Notes: a model not told the origin generated them from the sequence alone. DNA of 64,000 nucleotides from Shewanella sp. Choline-02u-19 (GCF_002836205.1 NZ_PJBE01000013.1:1922001-1986000); one strand, 5' to 3'. Shown: positions 43,885 through 54,394, counted from the first letter of the stretch. Program-made: numbers and translations.

Positions 43885-45174
43885 ATGACAACACATCTCA
43901 CCTTTGCAGGCATGGTTGCTCGTAAACACACCTTCACACTCCCTCTTGATTACCAGCAACCTAACGGTGAGACAATAAACGTTTTTGCGCGCGAGCTTGT
44001 CAGTCCTGAAAATCAACATAAAGCGCTGCCTTTCATCGTCTTTTTTCAAGGTGGCCCCGGATTTGGCGCGGTAAGACCTGCTGCTAATGGCGGCTGGATA
44101 AAGCGAGCTCTGCAAGAGTTTCGAGTGCTTTTGCTCGACCAACGCGGCACCGGACTGTCGAGCCCTGTGAGCTCAGCTAGCCTTATACATTTATCCACAA
44201 CGCAGCAAAGCCAGTACCTAAGCCATTTTCGTGCAGACAACATCATTCGCGACGCCGAAGCTATTCGTCAACAGCTTGTTGGCGATGAGAAATGGTCTAT
44301 TCTCGGGCAGAGCTTTGGTGGTTTTTGTGTCTTAAAGTACCTCAATGATGCACCACAAGGCCTTAAAGAAGCCTATATTACGGGTGGTATACCCTCTTTG
44401 ACTCGCACCGCAGATGAAGTCTACCAAGCCACTTATCAACGTGTTATTGCTAAGAATAATGATTTTTTCAGCCGTTTTAGTGACGCACAAGGTTTAATTA
44501 AAGCCGTAGCGCAACATATCAGCGAACATGATGTAAAGCTGGCGACAGGTGAGCAACTCACTGTTGAAATGTTACAACTGCTGGGGATCAACATCGGCAT
44601 GGAGCAAGGCCCTGAGAGCGTCTACTACTTATTAGAACAAGCACTCATTACCACGGCTAGCGGCACTATAGTTAACCCACTATTTCTGGCCCATTTCTGC
44701 CAAATGTTAGACTATAATAGCAACCCCATTTTTGCGCTGTTGCATGAGTCTATTTATTGTCAGAATAATGCTTCAAATTGGTCTGCTCATCGCGTTAGAG
44801 CGCAATATCCACAGTTCAACTACACGTCTGATAAGCCTTTCCTCTTTACTGGAGAGATGATCTACCCGTGGATGTTTGATCAGTTCAGCAATCTAAGACC
44901 ATTAAAAGAAGCCGCGACAACGCTCGCAATGAAGGACGATTGGCCTGCACTATATCAACAGGCGGTATTAGCAGAAAATACCGTGCCTGTAGCAGCGGCG
45001 ATCTATAGTGAAGATATGTTTGTTGAGATGCGTTACAGCCTAGAAACTGCCGCCAAAGTGGGTAACTTAAAGTACTGGTTAACATCGGAATATGAACACA
45101 ATGGTATTCGGATGGATGGAGAGCACATTTTAGATAGATTAATTACAATTAATCGTGGGGAAAACTTGCGTTAA
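43885..45174 (+). CDS. S33-family alpha/beta hydrolase (proline iminopeptidase type)
   Basis: 429 residues. FFQGGPGFG is the oxyanion motif (commonly HGGPG, here with Gln in place of His), LLDQRGTGLSSP is typical of proline iminopeptidases, and Ser143 sits in the nucleophile elbow GQSFGGFCVL. A helical cap domain (about 180-330) follows, and the late YEHNGIRMDGEHI segment probably holds the catalytic His. No signal peptide. It should release N-terminal proline or other residues from small peptides. Confidence 0.88.
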   Translation: MTTHLTFAGMVARKHTFTLPLDYQQPNGETINVFARELVSPENQHKALPFIVFFQGGPGFGAVRPAANGGWIKRALQEFRVLLLDQRGTGLSSPVSSASLIHLSTTQQSQYLSHFRADNIIRDAEAIRQQLVGDEKWSILGQSFGGFCVLKYLNDAPQGLKEAYITGGIPSLTRTADEVYQATYQRVIAKNNDFFSRFSDAQGLIKAVAQHISEHDVKLATGEQLTVEMLQLLGINIGMEQGPESVYYLLEQALITTASGTIVNPLFLAHFCQMLDYNSNPIFALLHESIYCQNNASNWSAHRVRAQYPQFNYTSDKPFLFTGEMIYPWMFDQFSNLRPLKEAATTLAMKDDWPALYQQAVLAENTVPVAAAIYSEDMFVEMRYSLETAAKVGNLKYWLTSEYEHNGIRMDGEHILDRLITINRGENLR

Positions 45175-45237
45175 TTAAGAAACACTTAAGATTACCACGA
45201 CATAATGTAATCTGTTCCTCACCCAGTATCACCTTTT

Positions 45238-45268
45238 GCAAGCCTTTTTAAGGCTTGCTTTTTTTTGC
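45238..45268 (+). terminator. Terminator of the S33 peptidase gene
   Basis: GCAAGCCTT-TTT-AAGGCTTGC followed by TTTTTTTT. Confidence 0.92.
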
Positions 45269-45314
45269 CTCGAAATCCATATTTAACAGACCTTCCTCTA
45301 CTCGGTCATCGCTG

Positions 45315-45512
45315 ATGGACATTACTCATCTTGAACAGCTTAGTGCTGAAACACTGCTAGGGATCGTCAACGAAAAGTTGCGCTTAACCTGTGCGGATCA
45401 AGCCGCACTCTTTTATGAACTCGATATCGATAAACGGTTATTAGAGTCTAAACTTGCCGACATAGGCTTTCACTATAGTGCGCTAAGCAATCAATATCGA
45501 AACCTAAAATAG
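45315..45512 (+). CDS. DUF4250 small protein
   Basis: 65-residue protein beginning MDITHLEQLSAETLLGIVNE. The pattern of LLGIVNEKLRL, then a Cys/Ala-rich turn, LFYELDID and LADIGFHY, matches DUF4250, a small helical family of unknown function. I use the ATG at 45315 because the in-frame extension to 45255 overlaps the preceding terminator. The ribosome site is weak. Confidence 0.72.
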   Translation: MDITHLEQLSAETLLGIVNEKLRLTCADQAALFYELDIDKRLLESKLADIGFHYSALSNQYRNLK

Positions 45513-45614
45513 ACGATAAAGCGCAAGGCCCTATCGTCTATTGATATGGAATTGAATATCACTGTGCTACCAGTGCGACTCTATATTTTATAAGCAGCTA
45601 TTTAAGCGGACTAT

Positions 45615-48600
45615 TTATGCCAAGTCGGGTCTGTCCTTACGGGTATAGCGATACACCAATGCGTAAAGCACAGGCAAAATCACTAAGGTCAATAACGTCG
45701 ATGAGATAATACCGCCAATCACGACGGTAGCTAAAGGTCGTTGCACCTCAGCGCCAGTACCAACATTAAGCGCCATCGGCACAAAACCAAGACTTGCCAC
45801 CAGCGCCGTCATCATCACAGGTCTAAGGCGTTGACTCGCCCCTTGCTTAATCGCCTCAATGAGCTCTAGACCTTGCTCTTTAAGCTCCTTAATAAAGCTC
45901 AACATCACCACACCATTGAGAACAGCAATCCCCGATAGCGCAATAAAGCCAACCGCTGCCGATATTGATAATGGCATGTCACGCAGAACCAATGCCAGCA
46001 CGCCGCCGGTGAGTGCTAAGGGCACGCCACTGAAGATGATCAGCGAATCACGAACAGAGCCAAAGGCACTGTATAATAAGCCGAAAATTAACAGTAACGT
46101 CAACGGTACCAAGATCATTAAACGGTTTGAAGCCGATTCTAACTGCTCAAAGGTGCCACCATATTCACTCCAATAACCACTAGGGAGTGCGAGTTGCTCG
46201 GACATCACTTGCTTAGTATCTTCAATAAACGAACCTAAGTCGCGGCCATCAACGTTAGCGGTCACCACCACGTGGCGCTTGCCACTTTGACGATTGATCT
46301 GGTTGGGGCCAATTTTGAATTTAAGTTCAGCCACCTCTCCAAGTGGAACATAACTTAAATCAGGATTTAACTCCGTTGGCAGCGCTATCGGGATATTGGC
46401 GAGCTTGTCGAGATCTTGGCTGATGCTATCGGCCATTCTGACGACTAATTTAAAACGCCTGTCACCTTCATAGATAAGACCAACGGGCACACCAGAGACA
46501 GCTGTTTGCAACGCTTGCTGTACATCAACAATGGTCAAACCTAGCAGCGCTAAATGGTCGCGGTTGGGCTCGACAGATAATGTTGGCAGACCGGACATCT
46601 GCTCAACGCGGACATCTGTTGCACCATCAATACCTTGGAATAATCCAACGGCGCGATCACCGGCATCTTTTAAGGTATCCAGATCATCTCCATAGATCCT
46701 TAATGCCACATCCGCGCGCACACCAGCAATGAGCTCATTAAAGCGCATCTCAATCGGCTGGGTAAACTCATAGTTATTACCCGGTACCTGCTCAACATGC
46801 TCGCGCAGCTCGTCAATGAACTGCGCCTTGGTTTTACTTGGATCTGCCCACTCCGAACGCGGTTTGATGATCAAAATAGTATCAGCAACACTTGGTGGCA
46901 TAGGATCGGTCGCCACCTCGGGAGTACCGACTTTAGAGAACACTCGCTGCACTTCATCTAACTCACCGATGATAATTTCGAGCTTTTTCTGCATCTCAAT
47001 TGATTGCTCAAGCCCGGTGCCAGTGATGCGCATGGCATGCATGGCAATATCACCTTCATCGAGTTTAGGTAAGAACTCTGAACCTAATCGACTGAGCTGT
47101 ACGCTTGTGACAACGATAAGGACAACCGCGCCGGCAAGAATGATGAAAGGACGTTTAAGTGAGAAAAACAGCACTGGCTCGTAGGCTTTACGTGCACTTG
47201 CCATCAACCAGTTTTCTTTCTCGTTCACTTTGCCTTTAACGAATATGGCAATTGCAGCAGGAACAAAAGTCACCGAAAACAGTAATGCACCAATTAACGC
47301 CGCAACCACAGTAAAGGCCATTGGATGGAACATCTTACCTTCTACGCCATTGAGGGCGAAAATCGGCAAGTACACCAACATAATGATCAATACACCGAAT
47401 ACTGCCGGACGAAACACCTCTTTAGTGGCGTCAAAGACCACTTTTATACGCTCTTCCAGAACTAATAAACGACCGTGCTGATGCTGTGCCATGCCTAGTC
47501 GGCGCAGCGCATTTTCAACAATGATCACCGCCCCATCAACAATGATACCGAAATCTATCGCGCCAAGGCTCATCAAGTTGCCTGAGACTCGGTTAGCTGT
47601 CATCCCCGTAATGGCAAACAACATACTCAGAGGAATAACCAATGCCGCTATCAAGGCTGCGCGGAAGTTACCTAGCAGTGCAAACAACACTACAATAACT
47701 AACACAGCGCCTTCAAATAGGTTTTTCTGTACTGTTGTTATCGCTTTATCCACTAAAGTGGTGCGATCGTAAACCGCTTCAGCAACAATGCCCTGTGGCA
47801 GACTTGCATTGACCAGTTTAAGCTTTTCGCCAACTTCTTTGGCAACAACGCGGCTGTTCTCGCCGAGCAACATAAACGCGGTACCGAGCACGGTTTCTTC
47901 GCCGTCTTGGCTGGCCGCGCCTGTTCGCAGTTGCTTACCGTAGAAGACCTCAGCGACATCACCAATACGCACTGGAGCGTCATCACGTTTGGTGACCACG
48001 ACTTGGCGAATAGATCCCAAATCTTTAAGCTGACCAGGTGAACGAACGAGCCACTGCTCACCACTGCGCTCGATATAACCTGCGCCGGCATTTCGATTAT
48101 TAAGCTCTAATGCCTTGATGACATCATTGACGGTCACTTTATAAGCCAGCAACTTTGCTGGATCTGGCGCGACTTGGTACTCACGCTCATAACCGCCGAG
48201 GCTGTTAATCTCTGTCACGCCCTTAACTTTGACCAGCTGTGGACGAATGATCCAGTCTTGAATGGTGCGTAAGTCTTCTGCGTTATATTCGCTGCCGTCC
48301 TCTTTTAGCGCACCCTCGAGTGCCCGAATAGAGTAAGTAAACACTTCTCCTAAACCACTGCTCACAGGTCCAAGTGCAGGCTCTGCCTCAACAGGCAATT
48401 CACTGCGCACGCCTTGCAGGCGCTCGGTGATCTGCTGACGAGCCCAATAGATATCAGTGCCCTCTTCAAAAATCACCGTGACTTGCGATAAGCCATAGCG
48501 AGAGATTGAACGGGTGTAAGACAGGCTTGGGATCCCAGCCATGGCATTTTCAATCACATAGGTCAGCCGCTGCTCAGATTCGAGCGGTGAGTAACCAGAG

Positions 48601-48755
48601 ATGGCCGTATTAATTTGTACTTGTACGTTAGTAATGTCAGGCACTGCATCAATCGGCAGCTTAAAGGTGTTATAAACACCCAGCGCGGCAATGAACAGTG
48701 TCATTGCTAATACCAGTAATCGCCGTTTGAGGGCGAAAGAGATAATTGTATCCAT
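45615..48755 (-). CDS. czcA: Heavy-metal efflux RND pump (CzcA type)
   Basis: 1046-residue inner-membrane proton antiporter with the twelve-helix RND layout and two large periplasmic loops. Helix IV carries DFGIIVDGAVIIVEN, with the two Asp and Glu relay residues typical of divalent-cation (Zn/Co/Cd/Ni) pumps. The copper/silver type (CusA) has a different helix IV, so Zn/Co/Cd export is the better guess. It is the last gene of the C-B-A operon, 12 bp after the adaptor gene. Confidence 0.93.
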   Translation of the reverse strand: MDTIISFALKRRLLVLAMTLFIAALGVYNTFKLPIDAVPDITNVQVQINTAISGYSPLESEQRLTYVIENAMAGIPSLSYTRSISRYGLSQVTVIFEEGTDIYWARQQITERLQGVRSELPVEAEPALGPVSSGLGEVFTYSIRALEGALKEDGSEYNAEDLRTIQDWIIRPQLVKVKGVTEINSLGGYEREYQVAPDPAKLLAYKVTVNDVIKALELNNRNAGAGYIERSGEQWLVRSPGQLKDLGSIRQVVVTKRDDAPVRIGDVAEVFYGKQLRTGAASQDGEETVLGTAFMLLGENSRVVAKEVGEKLKLVNASLPQGIVAEAVYDRTTLVDKAITTVQKNLFEGAVLVIVVLFALLGNFRAALIAALVIPLSMLFAITGMTANRVSGNLMSLGAIDFGIIVDGAVIIVENALRRLGMAQHQHGRLLVLEERIKVVFDATKEVFRPAVFGVLIIMLVYLPIFALNGVEGKMFHPMAFTVVAALIGALLFSVTFVPAAIAIFVKGKVNEKENWLMASARKAYEPVLFFSLKRPFIILAGAVVLIVVTSVQLSRLGSEFLPKLDEGDIAMHAMRITGTGLEQSIEMQKKLEIIIGELDEVQRVFSKVGTPEVATDPMPPSVADTILIIKPRSEWADPSKTKAQFIDELREHVEQVPGNNYEFTQPIEMRFNELIAGVRADVALRIYGDDLDTLKDAGDRAVGLFQGIDGATDVRVEQMSGLPTLSVEPNRDHLALLGLTIVDVQQALQTAVSGVPVGLIYEGDRRFKLVVRMADSISQDLDKLANIPIALPTELNPDLSYVPLGEVAELKFKIGPNQINRQSGKRHVVVTANVDGRDLGSFIEDTKQVMSEQLALPSGYWSEYGGTFEQLESASNRLMILVPLTLLLIFGLLYSAFGSVRDSLIIFSGVPLALTGGVLALVLRDMPLSISAAVGFIALSGIAVLNGVVMLSFIKELKEQGLELIEAIKQGASQRLRPVMMTALVASLGFVPMALNVGTGAEVQRPLATVVIGGIISSTLLTLVILPVLYALVYRYTRKDRPDLA

Positions 48756-48767
48756 ATCAGTTCGTCC

Positions 48768-50063
48768 TTAGTGTACGTGCTTTGCAGCGTTTTTCATGAT
48801 GTCAGCTTTCAACAAATAGCTATTCTCGGTGACGTACTCGGCATTCGCCTCAAGCCCATCGAGCACCTCAACAAATTCGCCATCGGTCTCGCCTAATGTC
48901 AGCAAACGCACTTCGAAGGTATTACCGTATTTAACAAACACTGCCGGTTTGTCCATGAAAGTTTGCAATGCATCAGCGCGCACCGCTAAAGGCACTTGCT
49001 TGGTACGTGTCTCGATGTTGGCTTGAATATGCATGCCTGGACGCCAATGGCCCTCAGGGTTAGCAATAACGGCACGCACTCTGGCAATATGACCACCGGT
49101 CATTACTGGTGCAATATAACTAATAGTGCTGCTGGCACGGCCTTCACTGTGAGCCTCTTCACTATTACTATGGTCGTCATCACCAATCGTAACAGCCTGC
49201 CCTAACGCGATTCTGCTTAAGTTTTTTGGAAACGCCGACATATCAATCCACACGCTCGAAAGGTCGCTAATTTGCAGCAGAGCTTGATTAAAAGTACTGT
49301 CGCCAACCGCTAACATTTGTGCGGTCACTTGGCCATTCGCAGGACTTTTTACACCGTAACCTTGTAAGGTTGCTGAGTTACGAACCGTGGCAATCACTTG
49401 GCCTTTAACGACGGTATCGCCAATAGTGACATTAAGTTGCTCAATCACCCCTGTATAGGGCGCAGAGACACTAAACTGCTTATCTGAAATGGGGGCTATC
49501 ACACCAAAAAGTCTATCAACAAAGGTAAGTTTTGCTGGCGCACTGAAGCCTATTTTTACACCTGACAATGCCAGTAAACGGTCATTAATAGTGACTCGCC
49601 CCATATGATTCTCATAGTGAAAATCATATGTTTCACCTTTGAAGCTCGCGTCTATTTCAACATCAAAAGAGTGTGGTTCACTGACGCTTTTATCGCTGAC
49701 AAGGTACATCTCTTCAGCTACAAAACTCACACTGTCGATAACGCCTCCCAAACGGGTTAACGATGCCGATAAAGCAACCTTTTCAGGGGACACTGGCTTG
49801 CCTTTATAAAAAGCGTAAACCCGCATCTCTGGTGGGATCCCAGATTCAGCCATGGTGATTTCTAAGGCGAAGTCATCATGTTTGAGCAAACGACCACCGT
49901 GTGGGCCTTCTTCATCATCATGGTGCTCCTCCTCTTCTTCATGGCCGTGTTCACCGCTAGCTTGAGCCGCATTGAACGGAATAAAAGCACCCGCAGCCAG
50001 TATCGATAGAGACATTGCGGCGGCAATGAGTTTTGCTTGTAATGCGTTAACATTGATATTCAT
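48768..50063 (-). CDS. czcB: Heavy-metal efflux adaptor subunit (CzcB type)
   Basis: Membrane-fusion protein of 431 residues linking the RND pump to the outer-membrane channel. A signal-like hydrophobic segment (residues 10-35) is followed by a His/Glu/Asp-rich stretch (GEHGHEEEEEHHDDEEGPHGG) suited to metal binding. The biotin-lipoyl hairpin (VIEQLNVTIGDTVVKGQVIATV) and beta-barrel domains follow. Its start codon touches the end of the TolC gene (shared base 50063), so the genes are coupled. Confidence 0.92.
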   Translation of the reverse strand: MNINVNALQAKLIAAAMSLSILAAGAFIPFNAAQASGEHGHEEEEEHHDDEEGPHGGRLLKHDDFALEITMAESGIPPEMRVYAFYKGKPVSPEKVALSASLTRLGGVIDSVSFVAEEMYLVSDKSVSEPHSFDVEIDASFKGETYDFHYENHMGRVTINDRLLALSGVKIGFSAPAKLTFVDRLFGVIAPISDKQFSVSAPYTGVIEQLNVTIGDTVVKGQVIATVRNSATLQGYGVKSPANGQVTAQMLAVGDSTFNQALLQISDLSSVWIDMSAFPKNLSRIALGQAVTIGDDDHSNSEEAHSEGRASSTISYIAPVMTGGHIARVRAVIANPEGHWRPGMHIQANIETRTKQVPLAVRADALQTFMDKPAVFVKYGNTFEVRLLTLGETDGEFVEVLDGLEANAEYVTENSYLLKADIMKNAAKHVH

Positions 50064-51418
50064 TATTTATTTTCCATTGCCACAACAGGCTTAATATTGG
50101 TGTTTGCAACCGTCATTGATTGCCCTGTGATCCGCTCTATCGCTAACAGCTCCAGATAAACGGCTGTTTTAGCTTCAATCAACTCTCGTTCAATACTAAA
50201 GAGCTCAGATTGAGCATCAGCAAGCTGCAGCACATTGGCTTGTCCTGTTTGGTAGGCGGTTTGCGTGTGGGAAAGTAACTGTTTGGCCAGTGGTAACACT
50301 TGCACCTTGAGCTGTTGCACTTGTTTGGCGTTGTTAACCATAGACTGATGCAGCTCTAACAAGGTCAGTCTTAACTGATCTCTGGCTAAGCGTTGTTGCT
50401 CGTTGGCTTTGTCTTCTTCAGCTTTAGCCGCCAGAATATTGCCTTCATTAGGGTTTGAGAATTGCAGCGGCATTGAGAAGTTAACCATTAACGCACCGTC
50501 ATCAAAGCCGTCGTAGCTTTTAAGACCTACGCCAACGGTGATATCGGCACTCGCTTTTGATTCTTCCATACGACGCTTGGCGATGAGCATGCGTTCAACA
50601 CTGAGCAACTGTAAATATTGCGGCGCAGTTTCGATGGCATTGAGCACACTCGCAGCGGTCGGCAGTATATGCAGCGAATTAAGCTCGTCATTAGCCATTG
50701 AGAACTGAACATCGCTCGACCACATTGCCGCTAGTCTTTGTTTAGCGACATTAAAGTCGCCTGCAATACGTTGCTTTATCACCTTTGAGCGCGATAACCG
50801 CAGCTGCATTTTACTGACGTCGGCTTGAATAACAGCGCCCGCTTTAGCGCGGGTTTGAATCGCTTGCAGTGACTTATGCTCCAGTTGGATTCGACGTTCA
50901 ATCCACTGCTGTAACGCTTGTAGTCGCAATAACTGGTAATAGCGTTCGGTCGTTTGCGCCAGCACCTCTAACCGCAGCATTTCGTACTGGGATAATTCTT
51001 GCCTTTGATTCGCACTAGCATAATCAATGCGACGTTGGCGCTTATCCCCTAACTCAATAAGTTGGCTCAACGCTAAGGTGATCTCCGCATTGTCGACCCC
51101 TTGCATATCACCGCTGCCGAGAATGTTTTCCACATTAACCGATAACTCAGGGTTAGGCGTGATCCCTGCTTGCAGCGAGAGTGCTTCACTTGCTCGAAGC
51201 GAGTATGGATAGGCTTGCAGCGAAATATTATGCAGTAAGGCTTGCTCTAATGCCCACGGTAACTGGATACCATTGTCAGCCGTTGTGGCATCAGTATCCT
51301 GTTGTTGTGGTTTGGATGCTGCCATGCTTTGAGCGCTATACACGCCCAAGAAACAGATAGCTAAAGTGACTAATGCCCTTTGGCATGCCACTAAGAAGAT
51401 ATTTATATATCTCATCAC
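50063..51418 (-). CDS. czcC: Outer-membrane efflux channel (CzcC/TolC family)
   Basis: 451 residues: a signal peptide ending SMAA, then the repeated TolC-type helices and strands (LPWALEQALLHNISLQ, ...LQLADAQSELFSIERELIEAK). It forms the outer-membrane duct of the tripartite pump. It is first of the three structural genes and lies 246 bp downstream of the small Cys/His-rich protein gene. Confidence 0.92.
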   Translation of the reverse strand: MMRYINIFLVACQRALVTLAICFLGVYSAQSMAASKPQQQDTDATTADNGIQLPWALEQALLHNISLQAYPYSLRASEALSLQAGITPNPELSVNVENILGSGDMQGVDNAEITLALSQLIELGDKRQRRIDYASANQRQELSQYEMLRLEVLAQTTERYYQLLRLQALQQWIERRIQLEHKSLQAIQTRAKAGAVIQADVSKMQLRLSRSKVIKQRIAGDFNVAKQRLAAMWSSDVQFSMANDELNSLHILPTAASVLNAIETAPQYLQLLSVERMLIAKRRMEESKASADITVGVGLKSYDGFDDGALMVNFSMPLQFSNPNEGNILAAKAEEDKANEQQRLARDQLRLTLLELHQSMVNNAKQVQQLKVQVLPLAKQLLSHTQTAYQTGQANVLQLADAQSELFSIERELIEAKTAVYLELLAIERITGQSMTVANTNIKPVVAMENK

Positions 51419-51664
51419 GAGATTAAACTCCTGTGAATTCAGTCAATAGATATTGCCACTGCAATAACATGCAGCGCTCAACAGCGTATTGGCTTATTGA
51501 CTTGAGCGGAGGTATGGCAAGGTAATGTACGTTAGTAAACGCCTTGGTAATCCATCATCAGTAAACAAAGGTTAACTTGAAATGGTTTTACACAAAGGCA
51601 CACAGCGCACGACACACTCGATGACCTAATGACTCAAAATTGATTTAATGAAATGGAACAGGAA

Positions 51665-52069
51665 TTAACAGTACGGAGGAGGAATGGGTGGCGCGTAGCT
51701 TCTGTCTTGATAGCTAATAAGGAACTGACTCTTGTCTTTGACACCATTTGATTGGGCGAAAAAGCTCAACTGGGCAGGAGGATGGCAAGCAGTATGGAAG
51801 TCGTTATCATGTTCATCTTGATCACTCACTTCGACCATATGGCTGCAGTTGTTAACGCCTGTGTGACAGCAGTCTTGTTGCAGTTCTTGCGCCAAACTGT
51901 TTTCTAAGTGATGAGGCTCACTGATACTCATCTCTGCATAGTGAAGCTCAGTGCTGTGAAGGTCTGCAGCTACACAAGTGGGAAATAATTGCGACACAAA
52001 TACCACCAGTAATAAAACTAGTGTCAATTTAGACTGAAACATCTGCATTGATAAATGTGAGTTAAACAA
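51665..52069 (-). CDS. Small exported Cys/His-rich protein (CzcI-like)
   Basis: 134 residues: a signal peptide (LVLLLVVFVSQLFPTCVAA) and a mature part with many metal-ligand residues (HH, DCCHTG, NNCSHM, HDNDFHTACH) ending PPIPPPYC. Position ahead of a CzcCBA operon and composition recall CzcI, the small periplasmic protein of czc operons. The start is a TTG at 52069 with AGGA six bases upstream; an ATG at 52048 is possible. A role in periplasmic metal sensing or buffering is inferred. Confidence 0.7.
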   Translation of the reverse strand: MFNSHLSMQMFQSKLTLVLLLVVFVSQLFPTCVAADLHSTELHYAEMSISEPHHLENSLAQELQQDCCHTGVNNCSHMVEVSDQDEHDNDFHTACHPPAQLSFFAQSNGVKDKSQFLISYQDRSYAPPIPPPYC

Positions 52070-52234
52070 CCATATTCCTAAAAGCTAAAACAGATTAACT
52101 AATGACTTACTTATTAACGGCAGATGATAACCGCTTTTATCTCAGGTAAATAGTGCTCAAGGCAAAACATTTAAAAAACATGACCGCGGTCTAAAGCATT
52201 GATAGCCGTCAACATCAGCAAACCCATCCTAGGG

Positions 52235-54235
52235 TTAAGCTTTGCTTTTAGTCGTGCGTGGCTTATTAACCGCTTTTTTTGGCGTTGATGCTGTTTTAGT
52301 GCTCTTACGCGCGTAGGACTTCTTCTTAAACGGCGTCGGGCTTTTAACCCCTTGCAAGGCGGTGGGTAACACTGAGCCCGCTTGGGTAATTAATTCATCT
52401 AATTTGCTGATAAGCGGCTGCATAAAGGCTTGATACTGGGTTTCCTTACGGCTCATAGAATCTAAGGTATTTTCCCACAATGCCGTCATATCTGGCGTCG
52501 TTGCACTGAGCGGCAAACTATTGATCAGACCTTTGCCCACATCCGTCGCAATAATGGTTTTACCTTGTCTCACTAAAAAACTGCGCTTAAATAGAAGTTC
52601 AATTATGCCAGCACGGGTCGCTTCAGTACCCAGGCCATCGGTGTCTTTAAGGATCTTACGAATTTCAGGGTCGGTAACATAGCGGTTTATCCCCGTCATC
52701 GCACCAAGTAACGTCGCATCAGTAAAGTGCTTTGGGGGTTGAGTTTGCTTTTCCAATAACTCTCCACGTTGGCACAGTAACGATTGCCCCTGGGTTAATG
52801 GCGGTATGGTGGCTAACTCCTCGTCATCACCTTTCTCAACAGAGTTAGCGCCATTGTTAGCATTAGACTGAGCTTGTTTCAGCAACTGCTTCCAACCTAT
52901 CGCATTTTCTTGTTTGGCTTTGGTCTTAAATAATCCACCGGCGATGACAATCTCTACCACTGTTTCTTTATAGAGATACGCAGGATAAAACTGCATTAAA
53001 TATTGCCGCGCAACTTGCAAATAAATCTGCTTTTCAGCTGGACTGAGGCTAGCTAAGTTGGCGACTTTCTCTGTGGGAATTATCGCATGGTGGGCATCGA
53101 CCTTTTTATCATTCCACGCTTTTGACTTAAGTTTAGCATTGGGTGCATCAATGCCTTGCGTCAGCTCTGCTGCACCTTTATTAACCGTCGCGATGACGCT
53201 AGGCGCCATCGCGTGTTGCTCTGCAGGCAAATAACGGCTGTCTGAACGAGGATAGGTGATCAGTTTATGACGTTCATATAACGACTGACAGGTATCTAGT
53301 ACCGTTTTAGCGCTCATGCCGAAGCGTTTAGCGGCATCAATTTGTAATGAGGATAGATTGTAAGGCAACGGTGCATTTAATTTTTTATTTTGCGCCGTGA
53401 CTTTTTCAACCGTGCCATTTTTGCCGGTTATACGCCCGACCACGTTCTGCGCGAGGCCTTTGGATAGCACTCGCCCATCTTCGTCCATATAAGGCTCACA
53501 CGCCTCACTGGGTTGCCATTTGGCGGTAAATGCTTGTTGAGCGTCTGTGGTTAGATGCGCCACAACCTCATAGAATGGTTTTGATACAAAATCGTTAATC
53601 TCTTCATCACGCCTGACCACTAACCCCAATAACGGGGTTTGTACTCGTCCAACGGAGAGCACGCCTTGATAACCAACTTTACGACCTTGGATGGTGTAAG
53701 CCCGAGTCATGTTCATCCCATAAAGCCAGTCAGCGCGAGAGCGCGCTAAGGCTGAAGTCGACAATGGGATAAACTCACGATTTGAGCGTAATTGCCCTAA
53801 GGCACGAGTCACGGCTTGGGGATTTAAGTCGCTGATGAGCAGCCGTTTGGCTTGCTGTAACTTAGCGCCTTTAACGCCTAAGTGAGCAATGATCTCGTCG
53901 ACCAACAGCTGGCCTTCTCTATCAGGATCGCCGGCATTCACCAGTTGAGTCGCCTCTTTAACCAGCCCTCTCAGCACGGCAATTTGACCACGCATCTTAT
54001 ATTTTGGCTTCATCTTCCACACATCTGGCACTATCGGAAGATGTTCAAACTTCCAAGACTTATATTCTGGCGAATACGCATCTGGCTCTGCTTGCTCTAA
54101 TAAATGTCCAACGCACCAGGAAACACAGTCACCGTTCGCAGCACGTATAAAGCCCTCGCCTTTTTTTAACGGTTTAGGTAACACGTCGGCGATGGCTCTA
54201 CCAAGACTGGGTTTTTCTGCAATATATAAGATCAT
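52235..54235 (-). CDS. topB: DNA topoisomerase III
   Basis: Type IA topoisomerase that decatenates DNA and resolves recombination and replication intermediates. The Toprim domain starts at MILYIAEKPSLGRAIA; acidic DPDREGQLLVDE follows, and the active-site Tyr lies in LITYPRSDSRYLP. The basic C-terminal tail (KKKSYARKSTKTAS) may bind DNA. I start at the ATG at 54235 (666 residues), where alignment begins; the longer frame to 54301 adds unlike residues. It is divergent from a small membrane-protein gene. Confidence 0.94.
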   Translation of the reverse strand: MILYIAEKPSLGRAIADVLPKPLKKGEGFIRAANGDCVSWCVGHLLEQAEPDAYSPEYKSWKFEHLPIVPDVWKMKPKYKMRGQIAVLRGLVKEATQLVNAGDPDREGQLLVDEIIAHLGVKGAKLQQAKRLLISDLNPQAVTRALGQLRSNREFIPLSTSALARSRADWLYGMNMTRAYTIQGRKVGYQGVLSVGRVQTPLLGLVVRRDEEINDFVSKPFYEVVAHLTTDAQQAFTAKWQPSEACEPYMDEDGRVLSKGLAQNVVGRITGKNGTVEKVTAQNKKLNAPLPYNLSSLQIDAAKRFGMSAKTVLDTCQSLYERHKLITYPRSDSRYLPAEQHAMAPSVIATVNKGAAELTQGIDAPNAKLKSKAWNDKKVDAHHAIIPTEKVANLASLSPAEKQIYLQVARQYLMQFYPAYLYKETVVEIVIAGGLFKTKAKQENAIGWKQLLKQAQSNANNGANSVEKGDDEELATIPPLTQGQSLLCQRGELLEKQTQPPKHFTDATLLGAMTGINRYVTDPEIRKILKDTDGLGTEATRAGIIELLFKRSFLVRQGKTIIATDVGKGLINSLPLSATTPDMTALWENTLDSMSRKETQYQAFMQPLISKLDELITQAGSVLPTALQGVKSPTPFKKKSYARKSTKTASTPKKAVNKPRTTKSKA

Positions 54236-54340
54236 CGGTGTACATTTACTATCACTGTATAAATTAACAGTAACTGTAACCTGAGGGGAGCATAGGTGCA
54301 ATAAAAAGCCAGCTAACTGCTCAAAGATTGTAAAGTTTAT

Positions 54341-54360
54341 TGCGAACGATTCTCATTCGA
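54341..54360. promoter_or_regulatory. Fur-like site
   Basis: On the minus strand TCGAATGAGAATCGTTCGCA resembles the GAGAAT-type Fur consensus seen in related bacteria. It lies in the spacer between divergent topB and the small membrane-protein gene, about 35 bp before the latter. Confidence 0.4.
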
Positions 54361-54394
54361 GCTTTAATCTTTACTCTACTTCGGAGGAACGATA

